NCBI GenBank assembly: GCA_030386875.1
Contig: CM059576.1
Location: forward strand, 12,652,058 to 12,716,057
Reading direction: 5' to 3'
DNA length: 64,000 nucleotides
DNA from: Morinoia aosen
Lineage: Eukaryota > Arthropoda > Malacostraca > Amphipoda > Talitridae
How positions within the stretch are numbered: the stretch's first letter is position 1; every line of letters starts with the position of its first letter. The notes below the pieces were generated by a model. That model was not told the DNA's origin and did no database searches. It saw nothing but the letters and a program-made list of their open reading frames with translations. Of the stretch, positions 1-10,007 are shown piece after piece. The position numbers and the translations under genes are program-made.

Positions 1-250
1 ATTAGCAAATTAATTATCCGTGTAGTTATAAAAACATACAAAAAAAAAAAGATATGGTAAATTTTTTAGAAATACACTAAAATTCAAATTTACGCAACTC
101 CACACGTCAAAAAATAAAATCATTTCATAAATGTTTAACCCCCCTTTTTTTAAAAAAACCCGGTTAAATTGTCAACATTTTGTTACCGCAATCAACCGAA
201 ACTGAAAGGTTAAAACAAATTTTTAACACGCATAGGATTATACGATAGGA
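1..250. other. AT-rich non-coding sequence
   Basis: No ORF or motif is recognisable here. It lies beyond the point where the older minus-strand Gypsy element (G2) loses similarity in its pol gene, so it is either the host side of a truncation or decayed pol sequence. Confidence 0.5.
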
Positions 251-499
251 TTATAGGATAAAATAGGATTCTACTGTCTTGCTTTGATCTTGTCTATTCG
301 CAAGCTCTTCTTCCTGCAACAAACTGTACCTATTTTCACAGTTAAACACGGGATCAATGAAAGATTGGGTTGTTTCGGTGGTATCTGGACTTCCGGTCAC
401 GGCTGTAGGATTAACGAGGGTACGGCCAACCTCGGGTTCTGTCAAATTCAACTCATCCTTCCTTGTACCTCTATCTGTTCCTAATTCTCTTGTAAAAAA
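251..499 (-). pseudogene. G2 Ty3/Gypsy pol, N-terminal fragment
   Basis: This is the start of the pol frame of the older minus-strand Gypsy element G2. The segment IDPVFNCENRYSLLQEE aligns with IDPLIKCQNRYQSLGEA at the start of pol in the intact plus-strand relative G1. The frame is open from the slippery site at 493-499 down to a stop at 251, and no protease, RT or integrase follows, so the gene is cut off after its first hundred or so codons. It would be made as a Gag-Pol fusion by -1 frameshifting. A dead fragment; the identification rests on comparison with G1. Confidence 0.7.
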
Positions 500-1731
500 T
501 CGCTAGACTCGGCTTCCGCCCAATGAACTTCACTCTTACCGCGCGTTGGCCCACCTCTGTTTACATTGCCACCGCGTAAATAAGCCTTATAATTTCGTAC
601 TTCTGTTCCGGTTGCTCGACAATTTTTTACCACATGGGTTCCACCGCAGGCGAAACAACCTCTCGGAAACTGATCTCTCTTGGGTCTGCACTCGAAATGT
701 CCAACCATCGAACATGAATTACAAAATGGGAACCCTCTTTTTTTCGTCGCTTCATACTTGGAAAAATGACCTGAAGCCTGACCAGAAACATTAGAACTAC
801 TATTCATCATGTTAGACTCCAAAGATCCACTTGCTCGGTCACCTACGTAACTATTAAATTCTCTCGCTCTACCACGAGGATTCCTTAACCAAGGCTTAGG
901 AGTTATCCTACGTACTCCTGAACGGTAGTTCCTACGGTTATTTCCTACACTCCCGTAGAACACCTCATTCTCGGGAAAATGATCTGGCGCGTCAATGCCT
1001 TCGTCAAACTCACTGGCTACATCTCCTACATAGCTCTCACTTTCGTTTCTGATTGGAAACTGTGACACAAGAATCTTTTTGGTTTCCGCCTGACCCTGAC
1101 GGCTGAAATTAACCTCGCCAAAAGTTCCTCAGCTGTGCTGAATTGATGTTCGAAAATTTTTCTAGCGAACGACTCATCTAATAGCGGACCGAGTACTGTT
1201 GATGCTAGACTGTATGACATGCTGTCACCTACAAATCTTTTCAACTCTGCCTGAGTTGTGCAAGCCTGATAATACGGATGCCTTTCCCAGCCCAATCTGG
1301 TTGACGTCAAAATGTTTTCAGTGAGCTTGCGTATCTTTGAAAAAGCTGTAACTAGCTGTGCAGCTAAAGCATTATTCCTAATTAGCTGCAGCTCATTTAA
1401 ATCACATGCCAATGCGTGGATGCTTTTTTCTCCACGACACACGTAGGTGTCATCGAGAATTTTTACTACTTGATCAAATGTGTAGTTTAAATCTGCGTTT
1501 ACTAGCTTGGTCACAACAGCGTTAAAATCACCTACGTTCTTATTGGCTGATCTCACAAGGAATTCTTTGCGTCTCTCGTCACTGGTCGCGTCTGGAAGTA
1601 ACGTCATGTACGCTTTCAAATTTTGTATATGTGTCGAGAACGACTTATTTTCTAGGAACTCTGCGTCATTCTGTCGTCTTCTCCCACGAAAAGTCGGCAA
1701 TTCAGCATTAGTCATTATCGTCCCAACGTTA
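481..1731 (-). pseudogene. G2 Ty3/Gypsy gag, main and C-terminal part
   Basis: Structural (capsid and nucleocapsid) protein gene of minus-strand element G2. The capsid part (about 1090-1731) aligns along its length with G1 gag: LPTFRGRRRQND, ENKSFSTHIQNLKAY and VGDFNAVVTKL match the G1 equivalents. The nucleocapsid part (about 640-780) has two zinc-knuckle-like runs, one CX2CX4H (CNSCSMVGH) and one CX2CX3HX4C (CFACGGTHVVKNC). The reading frame changes once at about 1070-1100, so the gene is broken by a small indel. Its 5' end was cut at 1731 by insertion of G1; the missing N-terminus lies at 11325-11536. The last codons before the TAG stop contain the same TTTTTTA slippery heptamer as G1. Confidence 0.85.
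493..499 (-). promoter_or_regulatory. -1 ribosomal frameshift site of G2 (TTTTTTA)
   Basis: On the minus strand the gag reading frame ends GAT TTT TTA, which forms the heptamer T TTT TTA in the phase needed for a -1 slip. The -1 frame is open from here into the G2 pol fragment. The same heptamer occurs in the same place and phase in G1 (4456-4462), which supports function. I did not identify the downstream RNA structure. Confidence 0.7.
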
Positions 1732-1732
1732 G

Positions 1733-2064
1733 TGTGCGCCCGCCGAGTATATAAATAGAACCGGCAAGAGACATCGCCGTTCACTAGCGGTGGCCTGCCG
1801 TAGAGGTAGCATTTAAAAAGAGTCGTCGCTGTTCAGTAGCGGAAGCGTGACTGTCGAGGAAGCACCTGTACAGATCACAGATGCGTTATAGAAGTAACAC
1901 CACTTCGTATCAGCCCCTACCGTCCGATCTAACAGATTCTTTGCCAATTTAGAAACCTGTGCCAATTCCGAAGTACCAATAAAGGATAACCACGTTACTG
2001 CCTTGAGTCACTCCCGAACCTCATTCGCGTTAGTTTCGACCTGTACGTGGAAAAGGCCGGAACA
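1733..2064 (+). repeat. G1 5' LTR
   Basis: A 332-bp direct repeat of 10993-11324 with TGT...ACA ends. It contains a TATA box near its start (1748-1757) and AATAAA at 1978-1983, so transcription probably starts at about 1775-1780 and polyadenylation in the 3' copy falls near 11260. Only one base difference to the 3' LTR was seen. Confidence 0.95.
1748..1757 (+). promoter_or_regulatory. TATA box of G1 LTR
   Basis: TATATAAATA close to the left end of the LTR, the expected place for a Pol II promoter of a short-U3 element. The identical copy is at 11008-11017. Confidence 0.65.
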
Positions 2065-2068
2065 TTTT

Positions 2069-2077
2069 TGGTGACCC
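2069..2077 (+). promoter_or_regulatory. Putative tRNA primer binding site of G1
   Basis: TGGTGACCC starts four bases after the 5' LTR end. TGG complements the CCA tail of a tRNA, and the minus-strand relative G2 has TGGTGACC at the equivalent position (12802-12809). Which tRNA is used was not determined. Confidence 0.6.
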
Positions 2078-2995
2078 ATGTATGGGGATGCCACATTAAA
2101 GATGTCCACATTGCCACATTGCCCATTGAAGAAGAAAGATATCAAGAATTGATCTTCGGTTCTGCTGATCCGTGATTTTAAGTGTGAGGAGTGTCACCCT
2201 GTTTGGAGTAACGTCGCATAGTTATCACATTACTTCAGAGCATCGAGAAAAGGAAGAAGGACGTCAGCGCAGAAAATCGAAATTCTTGGAAAGAACTTCG
2301 AGGGAGAAAAAATCGAAAATCTACACGCTACTCAGTCTTCACCAGCCTGGATCATCGCTACTCAAAGGAGAAGAAGAAGTGAAGGGGTCCAGATCAACAA
2401 CCTGATCTGTCGACGAGATCTACGCATTTACGCACCGTCATCTGCAGCGAGAAGATCGACGAGATCTACGCATCGCCAAAATATTGTTCAACGTCACCAA
2501 CTAGCTTCGCATAGCAAGCTGAGTATACGCCGATAATGTTTGCTTGCGAATTAAATAAGCATGAGCTCAATTTAATGATTATACATAATCATTATAAAAT
2601 TAATAAATAAGAAGTTCTCTATGTAAAACTATTTGAGCAGCATAGGCATTGCAATCGCAGTGAGCAAGCTGATTCTTGGGAGTGGGATAGCCTGAATGCG
2701 GAAGCATTTGTGAGGCGGTAGTCCATTGTCAGTGAGAACAATTGAAGGAAGTTGTAGCCATTGTTCTCTAGCCCATTGTTCTCTAGTACATAAGAGTAAG
2801 CTGAAGCAGCCTGTCTTTGTCCAGTGTGGTGCCAGACTGCACGAGCATTTGTGGTGCTGAAATAGCCTGTTTTAAGTCCACTGAAAATGTGAGTTATCAT
2901 TTTATTGTATGTAGAATATTCTCATTAAATGTGTGTAGAACATTTTTCTCTTAAAGGTAATTGGAGGTCTAAGAATATAGGAGTATTTTGTGTTT
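2078..2995 (+). other. G1 untranslated leader
   Basis: About 0.9 kb between primer site and gag start without a convincing gene. Short ORFs here (for example 2172-2405) show no recognisable domain. Purine-rich tracts with a repeated gacgagatctacgcat motif occur around 2410-2475. It may hold packaging or translation-control signals, but nothing in the sequence shows this directly. Confidence 0.6.
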
Positions 2996-4468
2996 ATGTC
3001 GGACAGTGACTCTGACGGATACGAGTACATAAGAACTATTCCGTATGTGACTAGCTTTGGAAGATTATCAATTCCTATTTTTTCTGCGAAGTCGACTTCA
3101 ATACCTGTCACCATGACGACCACCACCACAGTCACCCCTGTTACCAGTGCAGTCACTACCACAGTTATCCCTGTCACTAGTACGGTTACCACTGTGACGA
3201 CTTCTATTGTCGGTCCGATACCTAGTGTTGTAATTGCTGGGCAGGATCTGCCGCAGTTTCGAGGTAGAAAACGGTGAAATGACCCTGACTTCATAGAAAA
3301 TAAGTCACTAGAAACGCATATAAAGAATGTGCGAGCATATTTCAATATGCTGTCAGATAATTCGGAGGAGGCGAAATTAAATTTATTGTTGCGAACTGCA
3401 GACAAGCGGGTAGGAGACTTCAATACGGTCGTCGCCTCCATAATTAGTGAAGGTTATGATTTAAGTTTCGAAGAAGTCGTGCACCTGTTGGAGAATATCT
3501 ACGTCTCGAAAGGTGAAAGATCTCTGCACGCGGTCGCCTGTGATCTAAATAACGTACGCCTAAAACGTAATGATGCTTTGGCAAGTCAGTTTGTTGCTAT
3601 ACTGTCCAAAATCCGTAAGCTAACCCACAGAATAATGAACAGCCCGGAGTGTTCGAACAGAGCCCACCCCTATGTAGTAAATTGTCCCGATCCTGTTGCT
3701 CTCGATAAGTATGTCGAGAATACTTTAATTGTTGCGTTAGCTATGGCCATCATCAACCCCCTAGTAACAGAAGATTTTTCCAAAAAACTATTTAACAAAC
3801 CCTTTAACTCGTCGGAAGAGCTCCTTCAAAGACTTGTGACTGTCATTCGGAATTTTCCCGAGGATAAGCAAGTGTTAGCGACTCGAACTGAGAGGTCTGT
3901 GGAAATCTATTGTGCAGAGGATGACCATTCGCCCGAATCAAACTTTGATGCAGCCTATGATGAGGCCGAAGTGTATACAATGACAAGAGGCGGATTTCAA
4001 GGAAGAGGTAGGACGCGTAGGCCCTACTCGAGACCAAATTTCCCAAGACCAACTTTCCGTGCTAGACCTCACGTAAAATCTTTTGTTGGAGATCGTGAAT
4101 TAGGAACTCTAGAAGTCCAGGCATTAGAGACAGCTACTGAAGCTAGGCGTTGCTCGAATTGTGACAGTAATATGTGTGTCTGCCAAGGACAAGGTGTGTC
4201 GGTAACCACTGTGGCTAGGAAACCGACTGATTGGTACAAACCAGGTTCAGGTCAGACAGCCACCGAGCATTCACTGCGTGACGTAGCTTGTTTTCGTTGT
4301 AATAAGTTAGGACACTACGCAAGAGACTGTAGGTCCAGACGAGACTATTTCAACAGACCAGGTAGACCTGATCGTGTCCGTGCGCGAGGACAGCATAAAA
4401 CTCGTGTACCAGAAAAAGGCCAGGTAGAAACTTACCAAACTAACAGTGGCGATAATTTTTTAGCGTAA
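2996..4468 (+). pseudogene. gag: G1 gag (one in-frame TGA)
   Basis: Structural polyprotein, about 490 codons. The start at 2996 (MSDSDSDGYEY) is chosen over an ATG two codons upstream because G2 gag begins MSDSSDSDEF. A Thr/Val-rich stretch follows, then the capsid domain, an Arg-rich linker and a nucleocapsid with a CX2CX4HX4C knuckle (CFRCNKLGHYARDC, about 4290-4332) preceded by a degenerate Cys cluster. A TGA at 3275-3277 interrupts the frame after FRGRKR; G2 has Gln there (FRGRRRQND), so this looks like a point mutation rather than a conserved signal. The same frame then runs uninterrupted to TAA at 4466-4468. The slippery site lies in the last codons. Without readthrough this copy cannot make full Gag. 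Confidence 0.9.
4456..4462 (+). promoter_or_regulatory. -1 ribosomal frameshift site TTTTTTA (gag to pol)
   Basis: Gag reads AAT TTT TTA GCG TAA, giving the heptamer T TTT TTA in the correct phase just before the gag stop. A -1 slip moves into the pol frame, which is open from 4462 to 8880. The same heptamer is used for gag-pol shifting in retroviruses such as HIV-1 (established knowledge). The same site and phase occur in G2 (493-499). The pol frame has no ATG until 4633, consistent with fusion expression. Confidence 0.8.
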
Positions 4469-7400
4469 ACTGCAGAGACGATTTCATTTCCGATAGAAAT
4501 AACGTCAATGGTAAAAATGAAATTGAAATAACTAAGTGTGACTCTACGTCAGTAGCTCCCTGTGAACCCGAGGAGAATTCTGGGTCTGAAGATTCCCTCG
4601 TTAAAAATGTCGAGAGAATTGATGTGTTAAACATGTCTGAAGATTCCCTCGTTAAAAATGTTGAGATAATCGACCCATTAATTAAGTGTCAAAATAGATA
4701 TCAATCGCTGGGAGAGGCGGATTTAAGCGATTTAAATGATTTAAATGCTCATGGCACTGAATGTGAAAGCCATTTGACGGCGAACGTTTGTAAATACGAA
4801 GAAGATGAAGAAGTTGAAGTTACAGGACAAAATGAATTATTTGTAATAAGAAAAAGTCATAAGCCCATGATTGTGCTTAGAAAAGATGCAGACCTGTGGA
4901 ATGCGTTGATTGATTCAGGATCAGAAAAATGTCTGATCAGCTACCACAGAATTAGTGAGATAAGTAATGACGTGAAGCCAAGTTCTCTGACTATAAAAGG
5001 CGTTAACGCTAAGAGTAATGTTGAAGGCGAGGTGGAGCTTGTCCTAAAGTTAAAAAACGGTGTAAGTTTAAAGACAAATGCTTTAATAATTAAAGATGGT
5101 ATTTACAATTATGACGTCATTATTGGGCGTGATTTATTAGACAAGAACGCCGTTGTAGACTTAAAACAAAGATGTTTAATTATCAAAGACGAGAAAATTC
5201 CCTTTGCAGAGGTAAAACGACGAAAAAAGAGAAAGACAGAGTGTCTCGAGTATTTAATCGAAAATACTGAGTGTCTCATGGCGGACACGATTACGTCCAG
5301 AGCTAAGAAAAAAGTCCTAAATAAGCTAAGAGAGAAGAGAGAAATTCTCAGGACGTGTAATGCTGCGAGAGTAGGCGAGGAAGTAAAAAGGGATGGTAAG
5401 AGAGAAAATCAGCCTGTTCGAGGCGTAGTTGCAGTTACCAGTTTCCACACAGGGCCAAGGCCGTTAAGAGTTCATACACAAAGAGTGGAGATTGCTCCCA
5501 ATGTAATTTTGAAACATGTTGGACATGTTGGAAAGTGTAAAAATGGAGAATACATAATAAAGAAAGCAACTTTAAAAGAAGGCATTTGTGTCGCAGAAGC
5601 AATTGTGAGAGTTAATAATAGGAGAAAGATTCCGTTGTTGTTAATTAATAGCTCCGACAGAGCGATTGTTTTACCAGAGAATGCAATTATAAGTACTTTA
5701 GAAAAAGTGGAGAAGGATCACATTGAATCCGAAGTTTACTTGTCAGATGTACAAGGAGAATTAAAAGGAGGATTGAGTACCTTTGTGCAGGCAGCTAGTG
5801 TTGTCCAGGACAGTCATTTAGATGTCGAGAAGAAAGACACTAATAGTGAATCTGTCGGGATCACAGGAGTTGTCGACAAGGGGTACGTTTCAGATTCCAA
5901 AGAAATAGCCCGTGGTCGGCGGAAATTAAATAATGATGATATCAAGTGTAACGATGACGAAATGAAGCCTGAATTGCTGAGTTTGTTGAATGAATTCAGA
6001 GACCTTATTACTATAGACAATGAATCGATCTCCGCTGCTGCGATTAAACCATACAAAATACGTTTGAAACCTAACGTGGATGTCGTAAATGTCCCTCCCT
6101 ATCGTATTGCCCACCGTTACATGGAAGACTTGAAAGTCGTGAACGAAAAAATGTTAGACGACGGAATTATTAGACCATCGATTTCAGCTTATAATTCACC
6201 GATAATTGTAGTTCATAAGAAAGATGGAACCATACGCCCGGTAGTTGATTTTCGCAAGGTAAATAAGGTAATTTATGAAGAATCATTCCCTCTACCGCGA
6301 ATGGATGAGATTCTCTATAGTCTAAATGGTCAAAAATACTTTTCGAAATTAGATCTTAGGTCGGGATATCATAATATTACACTGACCGATGAGAGTAAGG
6401 AAATAACAGCATTTACCGTTGGTAGCAGAAAATACGAGTTCAATCGTTTACCGTTTTGTTTAAAAACCGCACCTGCATATTTCCAGTCAGTAATGACGCA
6501 AACGCTATCTCCTGTTCTAGGAAAACTGTCTTTCGTCTTTATGGACGACGTACTCATTTTTTCAAAGGAAAAAGGTCAGCATCTTGCCGATATAAAAGTT
6601 GTACTTGAACTGTTAAGAAACGCTAGATTGTCAATAAAGACGGAAAAGTGCAAATTCTTTAGTGACGAGATTGAATATCTCGGACATTCCATTAGCGGAA
6701 TGGGAACCAGAAGCACCGGCACTGACAAAGTGAAGAATTTAGAAATTCCTAAGAATGTGAAACAGTTACAGTCATTTCTAGGACTAGTAAATTTCTTTCG
6801 TAGGTACATAAAAAATTTTGCGAGTATCGCAAGCCCGCTCTATAATCTTCTGAAGAAAAATGTTGAATTCAATTGGTCTAGAGATTGTCAAAACGCTTTT
6901 GAAAAATTAAAGGATGAACTGTGTGAAAATACAATCTTGAGTCACCCAAACTTCGATCAAAATTTTCATCTGTTTTGTGATGCATCAAACGTCGGCATAG
7001 GAGCTGTTTTACTCCAGTCATCTACTGATAAGGTTCGAAACATGAGACCTGTCGCATTTTTTTCTAAAACGTTGAATTCCACCCAACGACGATACTCAAC
7101 AACAAAAAAGGAGATGTTTGATATAGTTGAAGCGTTGAAGTACTTTAAATATCTTGTTTTAGGATATGATCTGGTCATTTACACCGATCATAAGCCTCTA
7201 GTTCCTTTATTTTCAAAGAAATTGCCTGAAGACAACACGCTCGCTAGGTGGAGTATTTATGTTCAAGCTTTTGATGCCAAATTAAAGTATTTTTCTGGGA
7301 AAGCGAATAGTGCCGCCGATGCATTAAGTGAATTAAATCATGACAAAATTCCCTTAACAGAAAGAGAACTATTAGAGTGTTCTGAATTAACCCCGGATGT

Positions 7401-8880
7401 AGAGACTTTTCCCGTTGTAACCAGGCTGCAAGCCGCTGCTGCGGGTAACAAATGTAACAAGCCGGTGACTGAGGGAGAGTTCGAGGAGACAATGCCAGGA
7501 AGTGAGGATGGAAGAAACAACAACAGTACTGCTGAACAGCAGACAGCCCCCAGACGTGAAACCAGTGACCTTAATAGCAGACAGAAAACGAGCTTACGCA
7601 GACTAGATAACGTTAACAAGACTACAGACCATTCAAGTATTAACGACAACTGGTCGTTAGACGAATTTAAACGTGAACAAGACAGTGATCTTTTTTGTTC
7701 TGAAATAAAGGATGCCCTAGAGAATGCAACAAAAGTTACTAATACTGACATGAATGAATTTCTGATTATGAATGACATTTTGTATAAAAGACGAAGAATT
7801 GACAACAGACCCAGCACCATTCTGACTATTGTGGTGCCATATACTCTGCTACACAAGACAATTTTATTTATTCATAATTTGTCCCATACAGATTTGAATC
7901 ATACCTTGTTTAAGTTTAAATTAAAATATTTTCATCCGTACGAACGGACAATTACACGCAAAATTGTTGAATCTTGTGACATCTGTAAGATTCTAAAATC
8001 ACGAATATCGACGCCGATTAAAATTCTAAATGCTCCAATTGGAACACGATGCTTCCAAACGGTCAGCATGGACTTCTACGGTCCATTAACAATGACAGAC
8101 AATGGGAACAAATTTATTCTTGTCGTCATCGACCTGTTTTCCCGTTTTGTTAAATTATATTCGACTAGTGACCGACGTACAGAGACTGTTACAGATTGTC
8201 TATGGAATTTTTGCTGTTTGTTCGGTACCCCGGACGTGTTGTTGTCCGACAATGCTTTAGAATTTAAATCATCTAATGTGGAAAATTTCACAAAAGGACT
8301 TTCTATCTTGAAAAAGGAAGTTCTGGCTTATTCCCCTTTTTCTAATGGCATTGTTGAGCGATGTAATGGAAAAATTCGACACCTGCTCAAGTTATATCTA
8401 AATTTTCTTACTCATAATGAGTGGGATAGATTATTGGATATTGTGGAGAATTCGATTAACAATAGCTTTAATGAAACATTAGGCGATACCCCTGCATACA
8501 CGGTTATCGGTAGAGATACGTGTGTGTATATTAGTTCTACTAATTTAGAAGACTTCAATGTCGCGACTACATATGAAGATGTTCAAAAACAAAAATTTAA
8601 AGAGTCATCTATTGTAGTGAACAATATTAGAAATGCAATCATTAACGCTACAATCGAAAGAACTACCTATAGAAACGTGAAACGTCGCGATAAAAATTTA
8701 AAAGTGACGGACCGTGTACTAGTGAAAAACCATGCCAAAAAACACAAGCTACAGCTAAATTTCTTAGGTCCCGGTATCATTGAAAGGCTAGGTAAAAATT
8801 ATGCAGGTATTAAGATCGGTAACAAGATTATCCGATCGAACTTAAACCATGTACTGCCTTTAGATAAGTTAAAAGGGTAA
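4462..8880 (+). CDS. pol: G1 pol polyprotein: protease, RT, RNase H, integrase
   Basis: Open from the frameshift site to TAA at 8878-8880 with no stop. Numbering from 4624: aspartic protease with ALIDSGSEKCLIS (catalytic DSG at 97-99) and IIGRDLL; RT with VVDFRKVNK, the FMDD active site at 639-642 (6538-6549) and a two-Asp core; RNase H with FCDAS (Asp at 786) and YTDHKPL; integrase with an HHCC zinc domain starting about 1084, and catalytic Asp 1150, Asp 1209 and Glu 1245. The last two are 35 residues apart, the D,D(35)E spacing. A basic C-terminus with LNFLGPGIIERL resembles the GPY/F module. RT has LPFCLKTAP where family members normally have a Gly after LPF. Made as Gag-Pol; processed by its own protease in virus-like particles. 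Domains look intact. Confidence 0.93.
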   Translation, partial: SVNCRDDFISDRNNVNGKNEIEITKCDSTSVAPCEPEENSGSEDSLVKNVERIDVLNMSEDSLVKNVEIIDPLIKCQNRYQSLGEADLSDLNDLNAHGTECESHLTANVCKYEEDEEVEVTGQNELFVIRKSHKPMIVLRKDADLWNALIDSGSEKCLISYHRISEISNDVKPSSLTIKGVNAKSNVEGEVELVLKLKNGVSLKTNALIIKDGIYNYDVIIGRDLLDKNAVVDLKQRCLIIKDEKIPFAEVKRRKKRKTECLEYLIENTECLMADTITSRAKKKVLNKLREKREILRTCNAARVGEEVKRDGKRENQPVRGVVAVTSFHTGPRPLRVHTQRVEIAPNVILKHVGHVGKCKNGEYIIKKATLKEGICVAEAIVRVNNRRKIPLLLINSSDRAIVLPENAIISTLEKVEKDHIESEVYLSDVQGELKGGLSTFVQAASVVQDSHLDVEKKDTNSESVGITGVVDKGYVSDSKEIARGRRKLNNDDIKCNDDEMKPELLSLLNEFRDLITIDNESISAAAIKPYKIRLKPNVDVVNVPPYRIAHRYMEDLKVVNEKMLDDGIIRPSISAYNSPIIVVHKKDGTIRPVVDFRKVNKVIYEESFPLPRMDEILYSLNGQKYFSKLDLRSGYHNITLTDESKEITAFTVGSRKYEFNRLPFCLKTAPAYFQSVMTQTLSPVLGKLSFVFMDDVLIFSKEKGQHLADIKVVLELLRNARLSIKTEKCKFFSDEIEYLGHSISGMGTRSTGTDKVKNLEIPKNVKQLQSFLGLVNFFRRYIKNFASIASPLYNLLKKNVEFNWSRDCQNAFEKLKDELCENTILSHPNFDQNFHLFCDASNVGIGAVLLQSSTDKVRNMRPVAFFSKTLNSTQRRYSTTKKEMFDIVEALKYFKYLVLGYDLVIYTDHKPLVPLFSKKLPEDNTLARWSIYVQAFDAKLKYFSGKANSAADALSELNHDKIPLTERELLECSELTPDVETFPVVTRLQAAAAGNKCNKPVTEGEFEETMPGSEDGRNNNSTAEQQTAPRRETSDLNSRQKTSLRRLDNVNKTTDHSSINDNWSLDEFKREQDSDLFCSEIKDALENATKVTNTDMNEFLIMNDILYKRRRIDNRPSTILTIVVPYTLLHKTILFIHNLSHTDLNHTLFKFKLKYFHPYERTITRKIVESCDICKILKSRISTPIKILNAPIGTRCFQTVSMDFYGPLTMTDNGNKFILVVIDLFSRFVKLYSTSDRRTETVTDCLWNFCCLFGTPDVLLSDNALEFKSSNVENFTKGLSILKKEVLAYSPFSNGIVERCNGKIRHLLKLYLNFLTHNEWDRLLDIVENSINNSFNETLGDTPAYTVIGRDTCVYISSTNLEDFNVATTYEDVQKQKFKESSIVVNNIRNAIINATIERTTYRNVKRRDKNLKVTDRVLVKNHAKKHKLQLNFLGPGIIERLGKNYAGIKIGNKIIRSNLNHVLPLDKLKG
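4585..4661 (+). repeat. 51-bp in-frame direct duplication at start of pol
   Basis: A 26-base run starting tctgaagattccctcg occurs at 4585-4610 and again at 4636-4661, an offset of exactly 17 codons, so SEDSLVKNV is encoded twice in the N-terminal linker of pol. The two copies are almost identical, so the duplication is recent. Confidence 0.85.
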
Positions 8881-9594
8881 AATTGTCAACCTAGTTTGGA
8901 ACTGTTCATTTTCATATATTCCGAAATTGCCATTCCATATATGTATTTAAATGGTATTTAGCTTGTAAGTGTGTTCTATGAGTTTTTAGCTTGTAAGTGC
9001 GTTCTATGAGTTTTTTCTTAGGACTTTATGTATGTCTTGCTTTAGGAAATATTTTGTTGCGCAAACACCTTGTGACGAGATGTTGAACTTAGGATGTTGT
9101 CATACTGTTATTGCGACATCAAGGTTGTGTTCATCAAGTCGTAAGCTAGAGTTGATAAACTTAGGTGCAATCGTGGAAATGTCGACACGAGAGTGCGAGT
9201 GCGAAACCCGCGAGAACTGCATCGCATCTGCCGCAACTTGTTTGAAAACAATGTCAGGCATTGTAGTTGAAATGAATGTGTCTTAATGAGAAGGAAGCGT
9301 TGCCTTAGTATGAAACGACAATTGTTTACTTTAAACTTGTGGCCATGCTAATCAGCTGTGTCGTTTCCTATCAGATTCCTTGGGCGACTCCTGAACAACT
9401 CCAGAACATTACACATTCCGATTTACAATATACACATACACTTTACACCTTCACTTACTGCTTGGTTTGCGCACTTATCTAATTTCAATAATAACTAATA
9501 ATCAATAATAACTACTTACTTAATTTCAATAAGCACCTCAAAGACTTCAGTCATTTTACTTCCTGCTCTGTTAGTCGCTTTGTGGCCCGCTAAC
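8881..9594 (+). other. G1 region between pol and small ORFs
   Basis: No convincing gene. A 28-bp unit (agcttgtaagtg...) is tandemly duplicated at 8960-9015. An 84-codon ORF at 9032-9286 is Cys-rich but matches nothing I recognise. A subgenomic or spliced RNA for the next ORFs would need its acceptor here; I could not define one. Confidence 0.4.
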
Positions 9595-9921
9595 ATGGGA
9601 AACAAAGTATCCAATGTTAACGTAGACGCCATTTTAACTGCAATTAAGGCCAATAATGGTCAGATATCGGATGAACTCATCCGCCATACAGAGGAAACGA
9701 GAGTCGACCTCATTCCTGATCAATTGAGCGACATACTGTTGCTCCTTTACACGTTAATCACGATTATAACTACTGTAATGATTATTTATATTAAAAGAGA
9801 TCTCAACAAGGTTATTGGACGACTAAGTGGTGAGGACGTAGCTTTGCGTCGAACCGCTTGGAAGGAAATCTGTAAGAGCCCTAGGCAAATACTTGCAGTT
9901 CCACCTCAAGTTAGCGCATAA
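9595..9921 (+). CDS. G1 accessory ORF: small, possibly myristoylated single-pass membrane protein
   Basis: A 108-residue ORF downstream of pol, in the position where errantiviruses carry env. I chose the ATG at 9595, the first in this frame. The product begins MGNKVSNV, with Gly at position 2 and Ser at position 6, which fits the N-myristoylation pattern. One hydrophobic segment (ILLLLYTLITIITTVMIIYI, about residues 47-66) is followed by basic residues (KRDLNK), then a charged tail. There is no signal peptide, furin site or glycoprotein ectodomain, so it is not a normal Env. It may be a membrane-anchoring accessory protein. I do not recognise the family; that it is translated is inferred from the intact frame and start context. 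Confidence 0.55.
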   Translation: MGNKVSNVNVDAILTAIKANNGQISDELIRHTEETRVDLIPDQLSDILLLLYTLITIITTVMIIYIKRDLNKVIGRLSGEDVALRRTAWKEICKSPRQILAVPPQVSA

Positions 9922-10007
9922 CATTACGACGCTAGACTTCTACATTCACATTAACATGACAAACACACGTGCCTCATGCACAGAGTCCACGTGCACGTCC
10001 CTACAAG

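Noticed and set aside
9032-9286. 84-codon Cys-rich ORF between pol and the small ORFs of G1
   Set aside because: No domain, no membrane segment, no family resemblance; kept only as a mention.
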